Assembly (NCBI RefSeq): GCF_002386445.1
Contig: NZ_DGIR01000037.1
Span: forward strand, 1-60,503
Direction: 5' to 3'
Length of the DNA stretch: 60,503 bases
Source of the DNA: Pseudomonas sp. UBA4617
GTDB taxonomy: Bacteria > Pseudomonadota > Gammaproteobacteria > Pseudomonadales > Pseudomonadaceae
The position numbers were made by a program, and so were the translations under genes. A model generated the notes under the pieces. It was given only the letters and a program-made list of their open reading frames with translations. It had not been told where the DNA came from and searched no databases. This document shows, piece after piece, positions 35,340 to 44,798 of the stretch. Each line of letters begins with the position of its first letter. The stretch's first letter is position 1.

Positions 35340-36725
35340 ATGGCACTTTGCCTAACTATAACCAGTTACCACAAGATTACCCCGGGGCAATGCCCGGAGA
35401 TGCGGCTGGAAACCGGTGCCATCACGCTTGGCCGTTCGGCGGACAACGACTGGGTACTTCCCGACCCGGAGCGGTTGGTGTCGGCCAGGCATTGCGTGAT
35501 CCAGTTCAAGGATGGGCGCTATTATTTAACCGATGACAGTACGAACGGTGTGGAATTAATTCGCGCCGGTATTCGCTTGCGTCGCGGTAACAGTGAACCG
35601 CTGATGGATGGCGAAGTTATCCGCATCGGTGAATACGAGATTCAGGCGCGCATCGACGCGAGCTTGCCCGGCACCCTCGATGGCGAGCCCCAGGCGCACA
35701 GTTTCGAAGCGCTGATGGCCAATCAGGTAGCCGCCCCGGTCGTCCCCGCCCCGGCGATTTCCGGTGCGCCGGCAGCATTTCTGCAAGGCGCGTCGAACCA
35801 TGACACGCTGCCTGACATTTTCGACTTCCTCGGCCCCGCGAGCGTGCCGCCAGCCAGCCAGCCCGACCATGTACCTGCCCAGCAGCACGACTTCCGCCCG
35901 CCAACCCCGGTGATCCCGGCTGCGCCGGCCGCCGCCGCGGCAGCGCCGGGGATGATCCCGGAAGACTGGGACCTGCTCGGCTCGACCCCGGCACCGGCGC
36001 CAGCCGTGGTGCCAGCGCCAGCAGCGACCTTGCCACCGATACCGACGGCGCCGCAGGTGCCAGTTGCACCGGCAGTTCCAGCACAGCCGACGGCGAGCGC
36101 AGCGGGCGCGCCAGCGCCTGTTGCGGCCGCGACCAGCGACGCGTTGCTGCAGGCATTTCTGCGTGGCGCTGGTATCGAGCACCTGCGCATCGACGCCGGC
36201 GATGCCGCCGCACAAATGGAGGCCATCGGTCGCAGCTACCGCTTGATGGTCGAGGGCCTGCTCGACGTATTGCGTGCGCGCAGCAGCCTGAAGGGCGAGT
36301 TTCGCATGCAGCAGACGACCATCGCCCCGGTGCAGAACAACCCGCTGAAATTCGCGCCCAATGCCGACGAGGCCTTGCTGCTGTTGCTGCGTCACGGCAA
36401 CCAGGCGTTCCTGGCGCCGGACCAGGCCGTGCGCGAGAGCTTCGATGACCTGCGCGCCCACCAGCTGGCGGTGATGGCGGGGGTGCAGGCGGCGATCAAG
36501 CACCTGCTCGACTGTTTCCAGCCGGCGCGCCTGGAGCAGCGCCTGGCACCTGCGGCCGGGCTGGCCAAGCTGTTCGGTGGCTCGCGCCAGGCGCACTGCT
36601 GGCAGCAGTTCACCGAGCTTTACGGGCAAATCTCCCGCGAGGCCGAAGATGATTTCCAGGAGCTGTTCGGTCGCGAATTCGCCCGCGCCTACGAGGCCCA
36701 CAGCAGCCGTTTGCAACGTAGCTGA
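35340..36725 (+). CDS. tagH: FHA-domain T6SS scaffold TagH (Fha1-like)
   Basis: The 461-residue protein has an N-terminal FHA domain (residues about 20-95: LGRSADNDW, SARHCVIQF, STNGVEL). A long proline/alanine-rich linker (about 150-265) leads to the C-terminal TagH/ImpI domain (LLQAFLRGAGIEHL..., RFEADFQ-like EDDFQELFGREFARAYE). In the threonine-phosphorylation pathway, PpkA phosphorylates Fha to trigger T6SS firing. AAGGAGG four bases before ATG 35340 decides the start against a much longer open frame and the ATG three bases upstream. First gene of the rightward transcript. Confidence 0.93.
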   Translation: MALCLTITSYHKITPGQCPEMRLETGAITLGRSADNDWVLPDPERLVSARHCVIQFKDGRYYLTDDSTNGVELIRAGIRLRRGNSEPLMDGEVIRIGEYEIQARIDASLPGTLDGEPQAHSFEALMANQVAAPVVPAPAISGAPAAFLQGASNHDTLPDIFDFLGPASVPPASQPDHVPAQQHDFRPPTPVIPAAPAAAAAAPGMIPEDWDLLGSTPAPAPAVVPAPAATLPPIPTAPQVPVAPAVPAQPTASAAGAPAPVAAATSDALLQAFLRGAGIEHLRIDAGDAAAQMEAIGRSYRLMVEGLLDVLRARSSLKGEFRMQQTTIAPVQNNPLKFAPNADEALLLLLRHGNQAFLAPDQAVRESFDDLRAHQLAVMAGVQAAIKHLLDCFQPARLEQRLAPAAGLAKLFGGSRQAHCWQQFTELYGQISREAEDDFQELFGREFARAYEAHSSRLQRS

Positions 36726-36764
36726 GCACGCCCGGGAAGACCACCGTACGTCATGAGGACAAGG

Positions 36765-37262
36765 ATGAAAGCAACACGACTGGTCGCGGCCCTGAGCCTG
36801 ATGCTGCTCGGCGCCTGCAGCAAGGACGAGGCCGTTGCCCCCGTCGCCGACAAGGCTCCGGCCAGCCAGGCCGTGACCCTGTATTTCACTGCCGCCGCCG
36901 GGCTCAACCCGGGCCCTGGCGGCGCGCCTGCACCGGTACGAGTGCGCCTGTACGAGCTGAAGAACAGCGCGGCCTTCGCCCGTGCCGATTACTTCGCATT
37001 GGCCGAGCGCGCCCAGGCCACCCTCGGCGCCGACCTGATCGACCAGGACGAAGTGCTGCTGCAACCGGGCGGGCAATTGCGCCTCGAGCGTCCGCTCGAT
37101 GCCGCCACTCGCCAGGTCGGCCTGGTGGTCGGCTATCGCGAGATTGACCAGGCCCAGTGGCGCAGCGTGTTGCCAGTGCCGCCGCGCGACTATCAGATCA
37201 GCCTCGATGTGCGCGCTGTGCGCAGCGCCGTGGCCACCCCCCAACCTGAACCTGCCCGCTAG
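36765..37262 (+). CDS. tssJ: T6SS outer-membrane lipoprotein TssJ
   Basis: This 165-residue protein has a lipoprotein signal with lipobox LLGAC (Cys18). A transthyretin-like beta-sandwich mature domain follows (APVRVRLYELKNSAAFARADYFAL, LLQPGGQLRLERPLD, VGLVVGYREID). It anchors the membrane complex by binding the TssM C-terminus in the periplasm. GAGGACAAGG favours ATG 36765 over ATG 36753. Confidence 0.95.
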   Translation: MKATRLVAALSLMLLGACSKDEAVAPVADKAPASQAVTLYFTAAAGLNPGPGGAPAPVRVRLYELKNSAAFARADYFALAERAQATLGADLIDQDEVLLQPGGQLRLERPLDAATRQVGLVVGYREIDQAQWRSVLPVPPRDYQISLDVRAVRSAVATPQPEPAR

Positions 37263-37277
37263 GCAATCGGAGTCCCC

Positions 37278-38612
37278 ATGTCCTGGAACAATCGCGTGGT
37301 CTGGTCGGAAGGCATGTTCATCACGACCCAGCACTTCCAACAGCATGATCGCTACCTCGAACACTTGGTCGATACCCGCAGCCGCCCGTTGAACGTAGCC
37401 GCCTGGGGCTTCTCCGAACTGCTGCTCGACCAAGGCCTGCTGGCCCAGGGCAAGGTGGCGATTCTCAGCGCTCGCGGCCTGCTGCCCGACGGCACGCCGT
37501 TCGACATCCCCCGCGACGACCTGCCGCCGGCAGCGCTGGAAGTGCCCGACGACCTGCGCGACGGCGTGCTGTACCTGGGGCTGCCGCTCAAGCGGGCCGG
37601 GGCCCGCGACACCGTCGACGAAGGCGAGGCCGTGGCTGGCGCCCGCTACATCAGCCGGGTCAGCGAAGTGCGTGACGACAACGCGCCGTTCGAGAACCGT
37701 GCCCCGCTGGCTCTCGGCAGCCGCGCCCTGCGCCTGTTGCGCAGCGAGGACGGCCTGAGCGACTACGCTGCCCTCGGCATGCTGCGCATCCGCGAAAAAC
37801 GCGCCGACCGCGCGCTGGTGGTGGATGACAGCTACATCCCGCCGGTACTCGACGTGGCGGCCAGCCAGCAGCTGTCCGGTTTCTGCGGCGAGTTGCTGGG
37901 CCTGTTGCACCAGCGTGGCGAAGCACTGGCTGGCAGGGTAGTCGCCTCGGCCAATGGCGGCGCGTCGGAAATTGCCGACTTCATGCTGCTGCAATTGGTC
38001 AACCGCGCCCAGCCGCTGGTCGAACACCTCAACCAGCTGAGCCCGCTGCACCCCGAGCGGCTGTACAGCGAGCTGGTGGCGCTGGCCGGCGAGTTCGCCA
38101 CCTTCACCCGTGATGGCCGGCGCCCACACAGCTTCCCGGCCTATCAGCACGACGACCTGGCGGCGACCTTCGCGCCAGTGATGGCCGCCTTGCGCGAAGC
38201 CTTGTCGACGCTGATCGACAGCAAGGCGGTGGCCATTCCCATCGTCGAGAAGGCCTACGGCATCCACGTGGGCATGCTCGCCGACCGCAGCCTGCTCGAT
38301 AGCGCCAGCTTCATCCTGGTGGTGCGCGCCGACGTCCCCAGCGAGACCCTGCGCAGCCGCTTCGGCCAACAGAGCAAGATCGGTTCGGTGGAGCACATCC
38401 GCGACCTGGTCAACCTGCAACTGCCGGGCATCGGCCTGCTGCCGTTGCCAGTGGCGCCACGGCAGATTCCGTTCCATGCCGGTTCCACCTACTTCGAACT
38501 CGACCGGGGCAGCGAGCACTGGAAGCAGTTGCAGCACTCGGGTGGCTTTGCCTTCTACGTCGCCGGTGAGTTCCCCGGCCTGAGCCTGGCCTTCTGGGCC
38601 ATTCGAGGATAA
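37278..38612 (+). CDS. tssK: T6SS baseplate-membrane connector TssK
   Basis: The 444-residue protein has the TssK hallmark opening NNRVVWSEGMFITTQHFQQHDRYLE and the later 'LHPERLYSELVALAGEFATFT' and 'PYQHDDL'-like AYQHDDLAATF, ending with FEL.R-type YFELDRGSEHWKQL. Trimers link baseplate wedges to TssL and TssM at the inner membrane. Confidence 0.97.
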   Translation: MSWNNRVVWSEGMFITTQHFQQHDRYLEHLVDTRSRPLNVAAWGFSELLLDQGLLAQGKVAILSARGLLPDGTPFDIPRDDLPPAALEVPDDLRDGVLYLGLPLKRAGARDTVDEGEAVAGARYISRVSEVRDDNAPFENRAPLALGSRALRLLRSEDGLSDYAALGMLRIREKRADRALVVDDSYIPPVLDVAASQQLSGFCGELLGLLHQRGEALAGRVVASANGGASEIADFMLLQLVNRAQPLVEHLNQLSPLHPERLYSELVALAGEFATFTRDGRRPHSFPAYQHDDLAATFAPVMAALREALSTLIDSKAVAIPIVEKAYGIHVGMLADRSLLDSASFILVVRADVPSETLRSRFGQQSKIGSVEHIRDLVNLQLPGIGLLPLPVAPRQIPFHAGSTYFELDRGSEHWKQLQHSGGFAFYVAGEFPGLSLAFWAIRG

Positions 38613-38618
38613 CCCGCG

Positions 38619-39923
38619 ATGCACCCGGACGATCCGCAGGCCAACGACCGTACCCAGTTCATGCCGCGCCCCGGTGGCCGCGCCGCCCCGCAGCCTGCCG
38701 CGGCAGCGCCGCAGCCGTCATTGCAGGTGCCAGCCGAACCCCTGGCGCCTGGCCAGGGCGTCGGCCTCAACCCGCTGGAGCAGGCGGCCGGGCCATTGCT
38801 GGCCTTGCTTACCCGCCTGCGCAACACCATCGCGCACTCGGCGCCGGCCAGCCTGCGCGCGCAGTTGCTGGCCTATCTGCGCCAGTTCGAAACCCGCGCC
38901 GAAGCCGCTGGGGTGGTGCGCAACGAGGTGCTGCTGGCGCGCTACGCGCTGTGTACTGCGCTGGACGAGGCGGTGCTCAGCACGCCGTGGGGCAGTGCCA
39001 GCGACTGGAGCCGGCAGAGCTTGCTGATCACCGTGCACAACGAGGCCTGGGGCGGTGAGAAGGTGTTCCAGCTGATGGAGCACTGCTTGCAGAGCCCGCG
39101 CGAACGCCTCAACCTGCTGGAGCTGTTGTACCTGTGCACCAGCCTCGGCTTCGAAGGCCGCTACCGGGTCATGAACGATGGCCGTGCCCAGCTCGAAGCG
39201 CTGCGCGAGCGCACCGCGGCGGCGATCCGCAGTGCCCGTGGCGAGCGTGAGCGCGAACTCTCGCCGCACTGGCGCGGGGTGACGGTCAGCCGTGACCGCC
39301 TGGCCCAGTTCGTGCCGCCCTGGGTGGGCCTGGCAGTGGCCGTGGCGCTGCTGTTGCTGTTGTTGTTCGGCCTGCGCCTGAAGCTGGCCGCCGATGCCGA
39401 GCCGGTGTTCCGCGGTATCCATGCGCTGGGTGAAATTCCGGTGCAAGCCATGGACCGCCCGGTGGTGCAGCCCAAGCCGGTGGAGCGCCCACGCCTGGCC
39501 GGGTTCCTCGCCGAGGACATCAAGGCCGGCCGGGTCGCCGTCGAAGACGCGGTCGACCGTTCGGTGGTGACCATTCGCGGCGACGAACTGTTCGCCAGCG
39601 CCAGCGCCAGCATCAAGGGCGATTTCCAGCCGCTGATGCTGCGCATTGCCGAGGCGCTGGCCAAGGTCAAGGGCAACGTCCGGGTCACCGGGCACAGCGA
39701 CAACCAGCGCATCGCCACGCTGCGTTTCCCGTCCAACTGGGCCTTGTCGCAGGCGCGCGCCGAAGAGGTCAAGGGCATCCTCGCCGCGCGCACCGGGCAA
39801 CCCGAGCGCTTCAGTGCCCAAGGGTTGAGCGACACCGAGCCGCTGGTGTCGAACGACACCGCGCAGGGCCGGGCGAAGAATCGCCGGGTTGAAATCACCG
39901 TTCTGGCGGAGGGCGTCGAGTGA
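38619..39923 (+). CDS. tssL: T6SS inner-membrane protein TssL with peptidoglycan-binding OmpA domain
   Basis: The 434-residue protein has a cytoplasmic DotU domain (residues about 45-210: ARYALCTALDEAVLSTPWG, NEAWGGEKVFQLME, LYLCTSLGFEGRYRVM). One membrane helix lies at about 230-248, and a periplasmic OmpA-like domain at about 320-430 has VTGHSDN...RFPSNWALSQARA and GRAKNRRVEI. The OmpA extension ties the complex to the cell wall. It overlaps tssM by 4 bases. Confidence 0.97.
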   Translation: MHPDDPQANDRTQFMPRPGGRAAPQPAAAAPQPSLQVPAEPLAPGQGVGLNPLEQAAGPLLALLTRLRNTIAHSAPASLRAQLLAYLRQFETRAEAAGVVRNEVLLARYALCTALDEAVLSTPWGSASDWSRQSLLITVHNEAWGGEKVFQLMEHCLQSPRERLNLLELLYLCTSLGFEGRYRVMNDGRAQLEALRERTAAAIRSARGERERELSPHWRGVTVSRDRLAQFVPPWVGLAVAVALLLLLLFGLRLKLAADAEPVFRGIHALGEIPVQAMDRPVVQPKPVERPRLAGFLAEDIKAGRVAVEDAVDRSVVTIRGDELFASASASIKGDFQPLMLRIAEALAKVKGNVRVTGHSDNQRIATLRFPSNWALSQARAEEVKGILAARTGQPERFSAQGLSDTEPLVSNDTAQGRAKNRRVEITVLAEGVE

Positions 39924-42900
39924 AGGCGTTTTTCAGTTTTGTCATTCGCTGGGTAATCCCGCTTCTGGGCCTGATTGCCCTCAGCCTGATCATCTGGTTC
40001 GTCGGGCCGTTGCTGGAAATGCTGGCGCCGCCGGCGCCACGCTGGTTGTTGATCATCCTGCTGTTCGCCCTGTGGGGTGGCTACCGCGCCTGGCGCATCG
40101 TGCAGGCACGCCGACAGGCGGCCAAGGTCATGCAGAGCCTGGCCGCAGAGACCGCTCCCGACCCTGCCAGCGTGGCCACCAGCGAAGAGCTGGCGGCGCT
40201 GCGCCAGCGCATGGACGAGGCCCTGGCCCTGCTGAAGAAAGCCCGCCTGGGCGGCGACGAACGGCGCAATCTGTACGAGCTGCCGTGGTATGTGATCATC
40301 GGCCCGCCCGGTTCGGGCAAGACCACCGCGCTGGTCAATTCCGGGCTGCACTTCCCGCTGGCCGCGCAGCTGGGCGAGGGCGCCATCCGTGGTGTCGGCG
40401 GCACGCGCAACTGCGACTGGTGGTTCACCGACCAGGCCGTGCTGCTCGACACCGCCGGCCGCTACACCACCCAGGACAGCCACGCCCAGGTCGACAAGGC
40501 GGCCTGGCTGGGCTTTCTCGACCTGCTCAAGACCCAGCGCTCGCGCCGCCCGATCGACGGCGCGTTCATCGCCATCAGCCTGTCCGACCTGCTGCTGGGC
40601 AGCGATGCCGAGCGCGCCGCCCATGCCGCGGCGATCCGTGCGCGCATCCAGGAACTGTACAGCCAGCTGGGCGTGCGCTTCCCCGTGTACCTGATGCTGA
40701 CCAAGCTCGACCTGGTGCCGGGCTTCATGGAGTTCTTCGACAACCTGGGCAAGGACGAACGGGCCCAGGTGTGGGGCATGACGTTCCCGCTGGACACCCT
40801 CGAACAGGGCGGTGACGGCCCCTTGGCGCAGTTCGACAACGAGTTCGGGTTGCTCGAACAGCGCCTCGGCGAGCGCCTGGTCGAACGCTTGCAACAGGAA
40901 CGCGACCCGGCCCGGCGCGACCTGATCTACGGCTTCGTGCAGCAGTTCGCCGCCCTGCGTGGCAACCTCAAGCTGTTCCTCGACGGCATCTTCAAGCCCA
41001 ACGCCTTCGAGGCGCGGGCGCTGCTGCGCGGTGTGTACTTCACCAGCGGCACCCAGGAAGGCAGCCCCATCGACCGGCTGATCGGCAGCATGGCCCAGAG
41101 CATGGGCCTGGACCGTGCGCACCTGGCACGCCAGAGCGGTAGCGGGCGCAGCTATTTCATCGAGCGGCTGTTCACGGCGGTGGCTTTCGCCGAGCGCGGC
41201 CTGGTTGGCAGCAACCCCAAGGTGGAGCAGCGGCGCCGGTGGATCGCTCGGGGAGCGCTGGCCCTCAGCGTGGCGCTGGTGCTGCTGGTCGGTACCTTGT
41301 GGACTCTCAGTTACCGCGCCAACCAGCAATACATCGCCGAGGTCGACAGCCGCCTGCAGCCGCTGGGCAAAAGCGTGCAAGGCCTGAGCCCCGCGCAGCG
41401 CAACGTGGTCGACGTGCTGCCGCTGCTCAACGCCGTGCGCCACCTGGCCGACGATCCACCCAGCTGGGCCGAGGGCCTGGGCCTGTACCAGGGCGACATG
41501 CTCGAAAGCGAATCGCAGAGCCTGTACCGCAAGCTGCTGATCGCCATCTTCGCCCCGCGCCTGGTCACCCGCATCGAGGAGCAGCTGTATGCCGGCGGGC
41601 CATCCGATTACCTTTACGAAGGCCTCAAGGCCTACCTGATGCTGGCCGATGCCGAGCACTACGACCCGGACTTCATCAAGGCCTGGATCACCCTCGATTG
41701 GGAGCGCCAGTTGCCTCGCGACCTGGCGCCTGACCTGCGTCAGGCCCTGGAGCAGCACCTGGCGGCGCTGTTCGAGAAACGCCCGCCGAATGCACGCCTG
41801 GACCAGCGCCTGATCGACGATACCCGTCGCCAGTTGCAGCAACTGCCGGTAGCCCAGCGGGTGTACGACCGGGTCAAGCGCCAGAAGCTGCCAGGCGGGG
41901 TCGACGACTTCCGCGTCAGCGACGCTGCCGGGCGCGATGCCGCCCTGGTGTTTCGTTTCAAGAGCGGCAAGCCGCTGAGCGAGCCGTTGTCGGGGCTGTT
42001 CACCGTGCAGGGCTACCGCCAGGTATTCCTCGCCGCCAGCCTGGCGCAGAGCACCACCCTGGCCGAGGAGCGCTGGGTACTGGGCCGCGCGCCGGGCGAG
42101 GCGGGCGATGCCCGGCGCCTGGCCGACGATGTGCAGCAGCTCTACTACCAGGATTACATCCGTCACTGGGATGCCCTGCTCGACGACCTGGACTTCGTGC
42201 CGATCACCAGTGTCGGCCAGGCCGCTGACGTGTTGCGCGTGTTGTCCGGACCGACCTCGCCGATGAAGCTGCTGCTGCAGGCGGCGGCCCGTGAAACCAA
42301 CCTGGCGCAGCCGACCACCCTCGACAAGGCCCAGGACAAGGCCCAGCAGGCCGGTGTCGACCAGTTGCGCCAGCGCCTTGGCGGGTTGCTCGGCGACGCG
42401 CCGCTGCCGGTCGACAGCCCCGCTGCACGCACGCAGGACCCGGTTACCGCGCACTTCGCCGAGCTGGCCACGCTGGTCGGCAGCGGCGAAGGCCAGCCCG
42501 CCGCTATCGACGGCTTGCTCACCGACCTCAATGCGCTCTATGTGCAGGTCAGCGCCATGGTCGGGGCCAGCGGCGACGCCTTGCTCGGCGAGGCCAAGAA
42601 CCAGGCCCAGGCTGCGGCGCAACGGGTGGCCCTGGGCGCGGCACGCCAGCCCAGGGTGGTACAGAACCTGGTCAGCTCGGTACTTGGCTCGACCCACGGC
42701 ATCGTCATGGGCGGGGTGCGCAACCAGCTCAATGCTGCCTGGGCGAGCGAAGTGCTGAATGTCTACCGCCAGTCGCTCAGCGGCCGCTACCCGTTGGTGG
42801 CCGGCAGTGCGCGTGACGCCACGCTGGAAGACTTCGGCCAGTTCTTCGGCGTCGGCGGGGTGATGGACAACTACTTCCGCAAGTACCTGCAGCCCTACGT

Positions 42901-43429
42901 CAATACCTCGAGCACTCCATGGAGCTGGCAGCCGGGCGCGGCGCAGAAGCTGGGCATCGGCAGCAACGTGCTGTACACCTTCCAGCGCGCGGCGAGCATC
43001 CGCGATGCCTTCTTCCGCAGCGGCAACGGCTTGCAGCCAAGCGTACGTTTCGAACTCAAGCCGGTGGCGATGGACGCGAGCATCACCCAGTTCCTGCTCG
43101 ACCTCGACGGCCAGCAAGTCAGTTACGACCATGGCCCAAGCCGCCCGGTGGCGCTGCAGTGGCCCAACCCCAACAGCATCGGCGTGGTCCGTCTGTCGAT
43201 CGCGCCGCCAGCGGCCAGCGGCCGTTCGGGGCTGACGGTGGAAGGCCCATGGGCGTGGTTCCGCCTGCTCGATCAGTCCGACCTGGTGGCCGGCAGCTCG
43301 CCAGAGCGCTTCAACCTGCGCTTGCGCGTGGAGGGTGCCAGTGTGTCCTACGAGCTGCGCGCCAGCAGTGCCTTCAACCCGTTCCGCAGCCGAGTGGTCA
43401 GCGGTTTCAGCCTGCCGGAGCATCTGTGA
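39920..43429 (+). CDS. tssM: T6SS membrane complex protein TssM (IcmF)
   Basis: This 1169-residue protein has two N-terminal membrane helices (about 5-65) and a cytoplasmic domain with Walker A GPPGSGKTTAL (about 128-138) and a DTAGRY motif. A third helix lies at about 438-460, followed by a long periplasmic IcmF region (YLYEGLKAYLML; DRRLVDDTR-like). It ends in a beta domain that contacts TssJ. It spans the inner membrane and forms the channel core. The intact Walker motif contrasts with degenerate versions in some systems. Confidence 0.97.
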   Translation: MKAFFSFVIRWVIPLLGLIALSLIIWFVGPLLEMLAPPAPRWLLIILLFALWGGYRAWRIVQARRQAAKVMQSLAAETAPDPASVATSEELAALRQRMDEALALLKKARLGGDERRNLYELPWYVIIGPPGSGKTTALVNSGLHFPLAAQLGEGAIRGVGGTRNCDWWFTDQAVLLDTAGRYTTQDSHAQVDKAAWLGFLDLLKTQRSRRPIDGAFIAISLSDLLLGSDAERAAHAAAIRARIQELYSQLGVRFPVYLMLTKLDLVPGFMEFFDNLGKDERAQVWGMTFPLDTLEQGGDGPLAQFDNEFGLLEQRLGERLVERLQQERDPARRDLIYGFVQQFAALRGNLKLFLDGIFKPNAFEARALLRGVYFTSGTQEGSPIDRLIGSMAQSMGLDRAHLARQSGSGRSYFIERLFTAVAFAERGLVGSNPKVEQRRRWIARGALALSVALVLLVGTLWTLSYRANQQYIAEVDSRLQPLGKSVQGLSPAQRNVVDVLPLLNAVRHLADDPPSWAEGLGLYQGDMLESESQSLYRKLLIAIFAPRLVTRIEEQLYAGGPSDYLYEGLKAYLMLADAEHYDPDFIKAWITLDWERQLPRDLAPDLRQALEQHLAALFEKRPPNARLDQRLIDDTRRQLQQLPVAQRVYDRVKRQKLPGGVDDFRVSDAAGRDAALVFRFKSGKPLSEPLSGLFTVQGYRQVFLAASLAQSTTLAEERWVLGRAPGEAGDARRLADDVQQLYYQDYIRHWDALLDDLDFVPITSVGQAADVLRVLSGPTSPMKLLLQAAARETNLAQPTTLDKAQDKAQQAGVDQLRQRLGGLLGDAPLPVDSPAARTQDPVTAHFAELATLVGSGEGQPAAIDGLLTDLNALYVQVSAMVGASGDALLGEAKNQAQAAAQRVALGAARQPRVVQNLVSSVLGSTHGIVMGGVRNQLNAAWASEVLNVYRQSLSGRYPLVAGSARDATLEDFGQFFGVGGVMDNYFRKYLQPYVNTSSTPWSWQPGAAQKLGIGSNVLYTFQRAASIRDAFFRSGNGLQPSVRFELKPVAMDASITQFLLDLDGQQVSYDHGPSRPVALQWPNPNSIGVVRLSIAPPAASGRSGLTVEGPWAWFRLLDQSDLVAGSSPERFNLRLRVEGASVSYELRASSAFNPFRSRVVSGFSLPEHL

Positions 43430-44082
43430 ACGACGTCGGTTTCTACGGAAAACTGGCCTGCCGCGGCGACTTCGTCAGCCGCGGCTTGCCGCAGACCTTC
43501 ATCCAGCCCTGGGACCAGTGGCTGGCCGCCGGTATCCAGGCCAGCCAGCAGGCGCTTGGCGAGGGCTGGCTGCAGGCCTACCTGGTCAGTCCTTTGTGGC
43601 GCTTTGCCCTGGCACCCGGGGTGTGTGGCCCGGATGCGGTGGTCGGCGTACTGATGCCGAGCATCGACCGGGTCGGGCGGTACTTTCCGCTGAGCGTGGC
43701 GCAGGTACTGGAACCCGGCGTGGCGATCGCAGGGATCGTCGGCGGTGCCGATGAGTGGTTCGAAGCTGTCGAGGCAGCGTTGCTGGGCACGCTTGAAGCG
43801 GATGCGTCCTTCGAGCGTTTCGAGGCGGCCTTGCAGCCGTTCAGCCAGGCCAGGCCGCTGCTGCAGGGGCCGCGTGTGACCGTGGGCGGGTTGCAGCGGC
43901 TGGACGGCGTTACCCCGCAGGGCCGGGCCCTGGCGCTGGCCGAATGCGCCTGCCAGGGCATGAGCCTGTGGTGGGGGCAGGGCAGCGAGCGAATCGCACC
44001 TGGCCTGCTACGTAGCCAGGGCCTGCCGGGCAGCGACCAGTTCGCCGCGTTCCTGCTCGGCAGCGAGGCGCAACCCGCATGA
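43426..44082 (+). CDS. tagF: TagF, post-translational repressor of T6SS (DUF2094)
   Basis: The 218-residue protein has the DUF2094 opening VGFYGKLACRGDFVSRGLPQTFIQPWDQWL, followed by PLWRFALAPGVCGPDAVVGVLMPSIDRVGRYFPL. TagF restrains secretion, in part through Fha, in parallel with the phosphorylation pathway. The start is GTG 43426, which overlaps the tssM stop as GTGA; a far longer upstream frame runs inside tssM and is spurious. It overlaps pppA by 4 bases. Here TagF stays separate from PppA, whereas some Pseudomonadota carry a fused form. Confidence 0.93.
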   Translation: MNDVGFYGKLACRGDFVSRGLPQTFIQPWDQWLAAGIQASQQALGEGWLQAYLVSPLWRFALAPGVCGPDAVVGVLMPSIDRVGRYFPLSVAQVLEPGVAIAGIVGGADEWFEAVEAALLGTLEADASFERFEAALQPFSQARPLLQGPRVTVGGLQRLDGVTPQGRALALAECACQGMSLWWGQGSERIAPGLLRSQGLPGSDQFAAFLLGSEAQPA

Positions 44083-44798
44083 ACCGTGTGCACTACAGCG
44101 CTGCCAGCTACAGCCATGTGGGCATGGTCCGCAAGATCAACGAAGACGCCTGCCTGGAGCTGACCGGGGATGGCTTGTGGGCCGTTGCCGACGGCATGGG
44201 CGGGCATGCCGCCGGTGACTACGTGAGCAGCCTGGCGGTGGACAGCCTGCGCCAGTTGCCGCTCATCGATGGGCTGGAAGATTTCGCCCAGGCCTTGCGC
44301 GACACCCTGGCCCGGGTCAACCGCGTGGTGCGTGACGAAACCCTGCGCCGGGGCGTGGCGATGATGGGCAGCACGGTGGTGCTGCTGGCCGCACGCGGCG
44401 ACCGGGCCGTGGGCTTGTGGGCCGGTGACAGCCGCCTGTATCGCCTGCGCGATGGCCGCATCGAACGCCTGTCGCATGACCATAGCTATGTCCAGGAACT
44501 GCAGGACAGCGGCCTGCTCAACGAGGCCGAAGCGCGCGTGCACCCGCGCGGCAACATCGTCACCCGCGCCATCGGCGTGGAAGACCAGCTCGAACTGCAG
44601 GCGGTGAGCGTGCAGGTACAACCCGGCGATACCTACCTGCTGTGCAGCGACGGTTTGAACAAGACTGCCGAAGACCACGAGATCGCCGACGTGCTCGGCC
44701 ACGCCGATCCCTACCAGGTGGTCCGCAGCCTGGTGCACCTGGGGTTGACCCGTGGCGCCCCCGACAACATTACCGCGGTGGTGGTGAAGGCGAATTGA
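44079..44798 (+). CDS. pppA: T6SS PP2C-type phosphoprotein phosphatase PppA
   Basis: This 239-residue cytoplasmic protein has the PPM/PP2C motifs: RKINEDACLEL near the N-terminus, WAVADGMGGHAAGD (metal Asp and Gly), MGSTVVLL, GDSRLYRLRDG, and LLCSDGLNK...DNITAVVV. It removes phosphate from Fha and shuts the system down. It overlaps tagF and ppkA by ATGA junctions. Confidence 0.95.
   Translation: MNRVHYSAASYSHVGMVRKINEDACLELTGDGLWAVADGMGGHAAGDYVSSLAVDSLRQLPLIDGLEDFAQALRDTLARVNRVVRDETLRRGVAMMGSTVVLLAARGDRAVGLWAGDSRLYRLRDGRIERLSHDHSYVQELQDSGLLNEAEARVHPRGNIVTRAIGVEDQLELQAVSVQVQPGDTYLLCSDGLNKTAEDHEIADVLGHADPYQVVRSLVHLGLTRGAPDNITAVVVKAN

Noticed and set aside
39161..43423. Very long open frame antisense to tssL-tssM
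   Set aside because: High-GC third-position bias opens the antisense frame; the plus strand encodes a clear IcmF protein. The same applies to long frames opposite tagH-tssK, ppkA, rhs, vgrG, clpV and nrdA.
43000..43425. Longer N-terminus for TagF extending into tssM
   Set aside because: The upstream extension is the tssM coding region in another frame; DUF2094 proteins start at VGFYGKL, matching GTG 43426.
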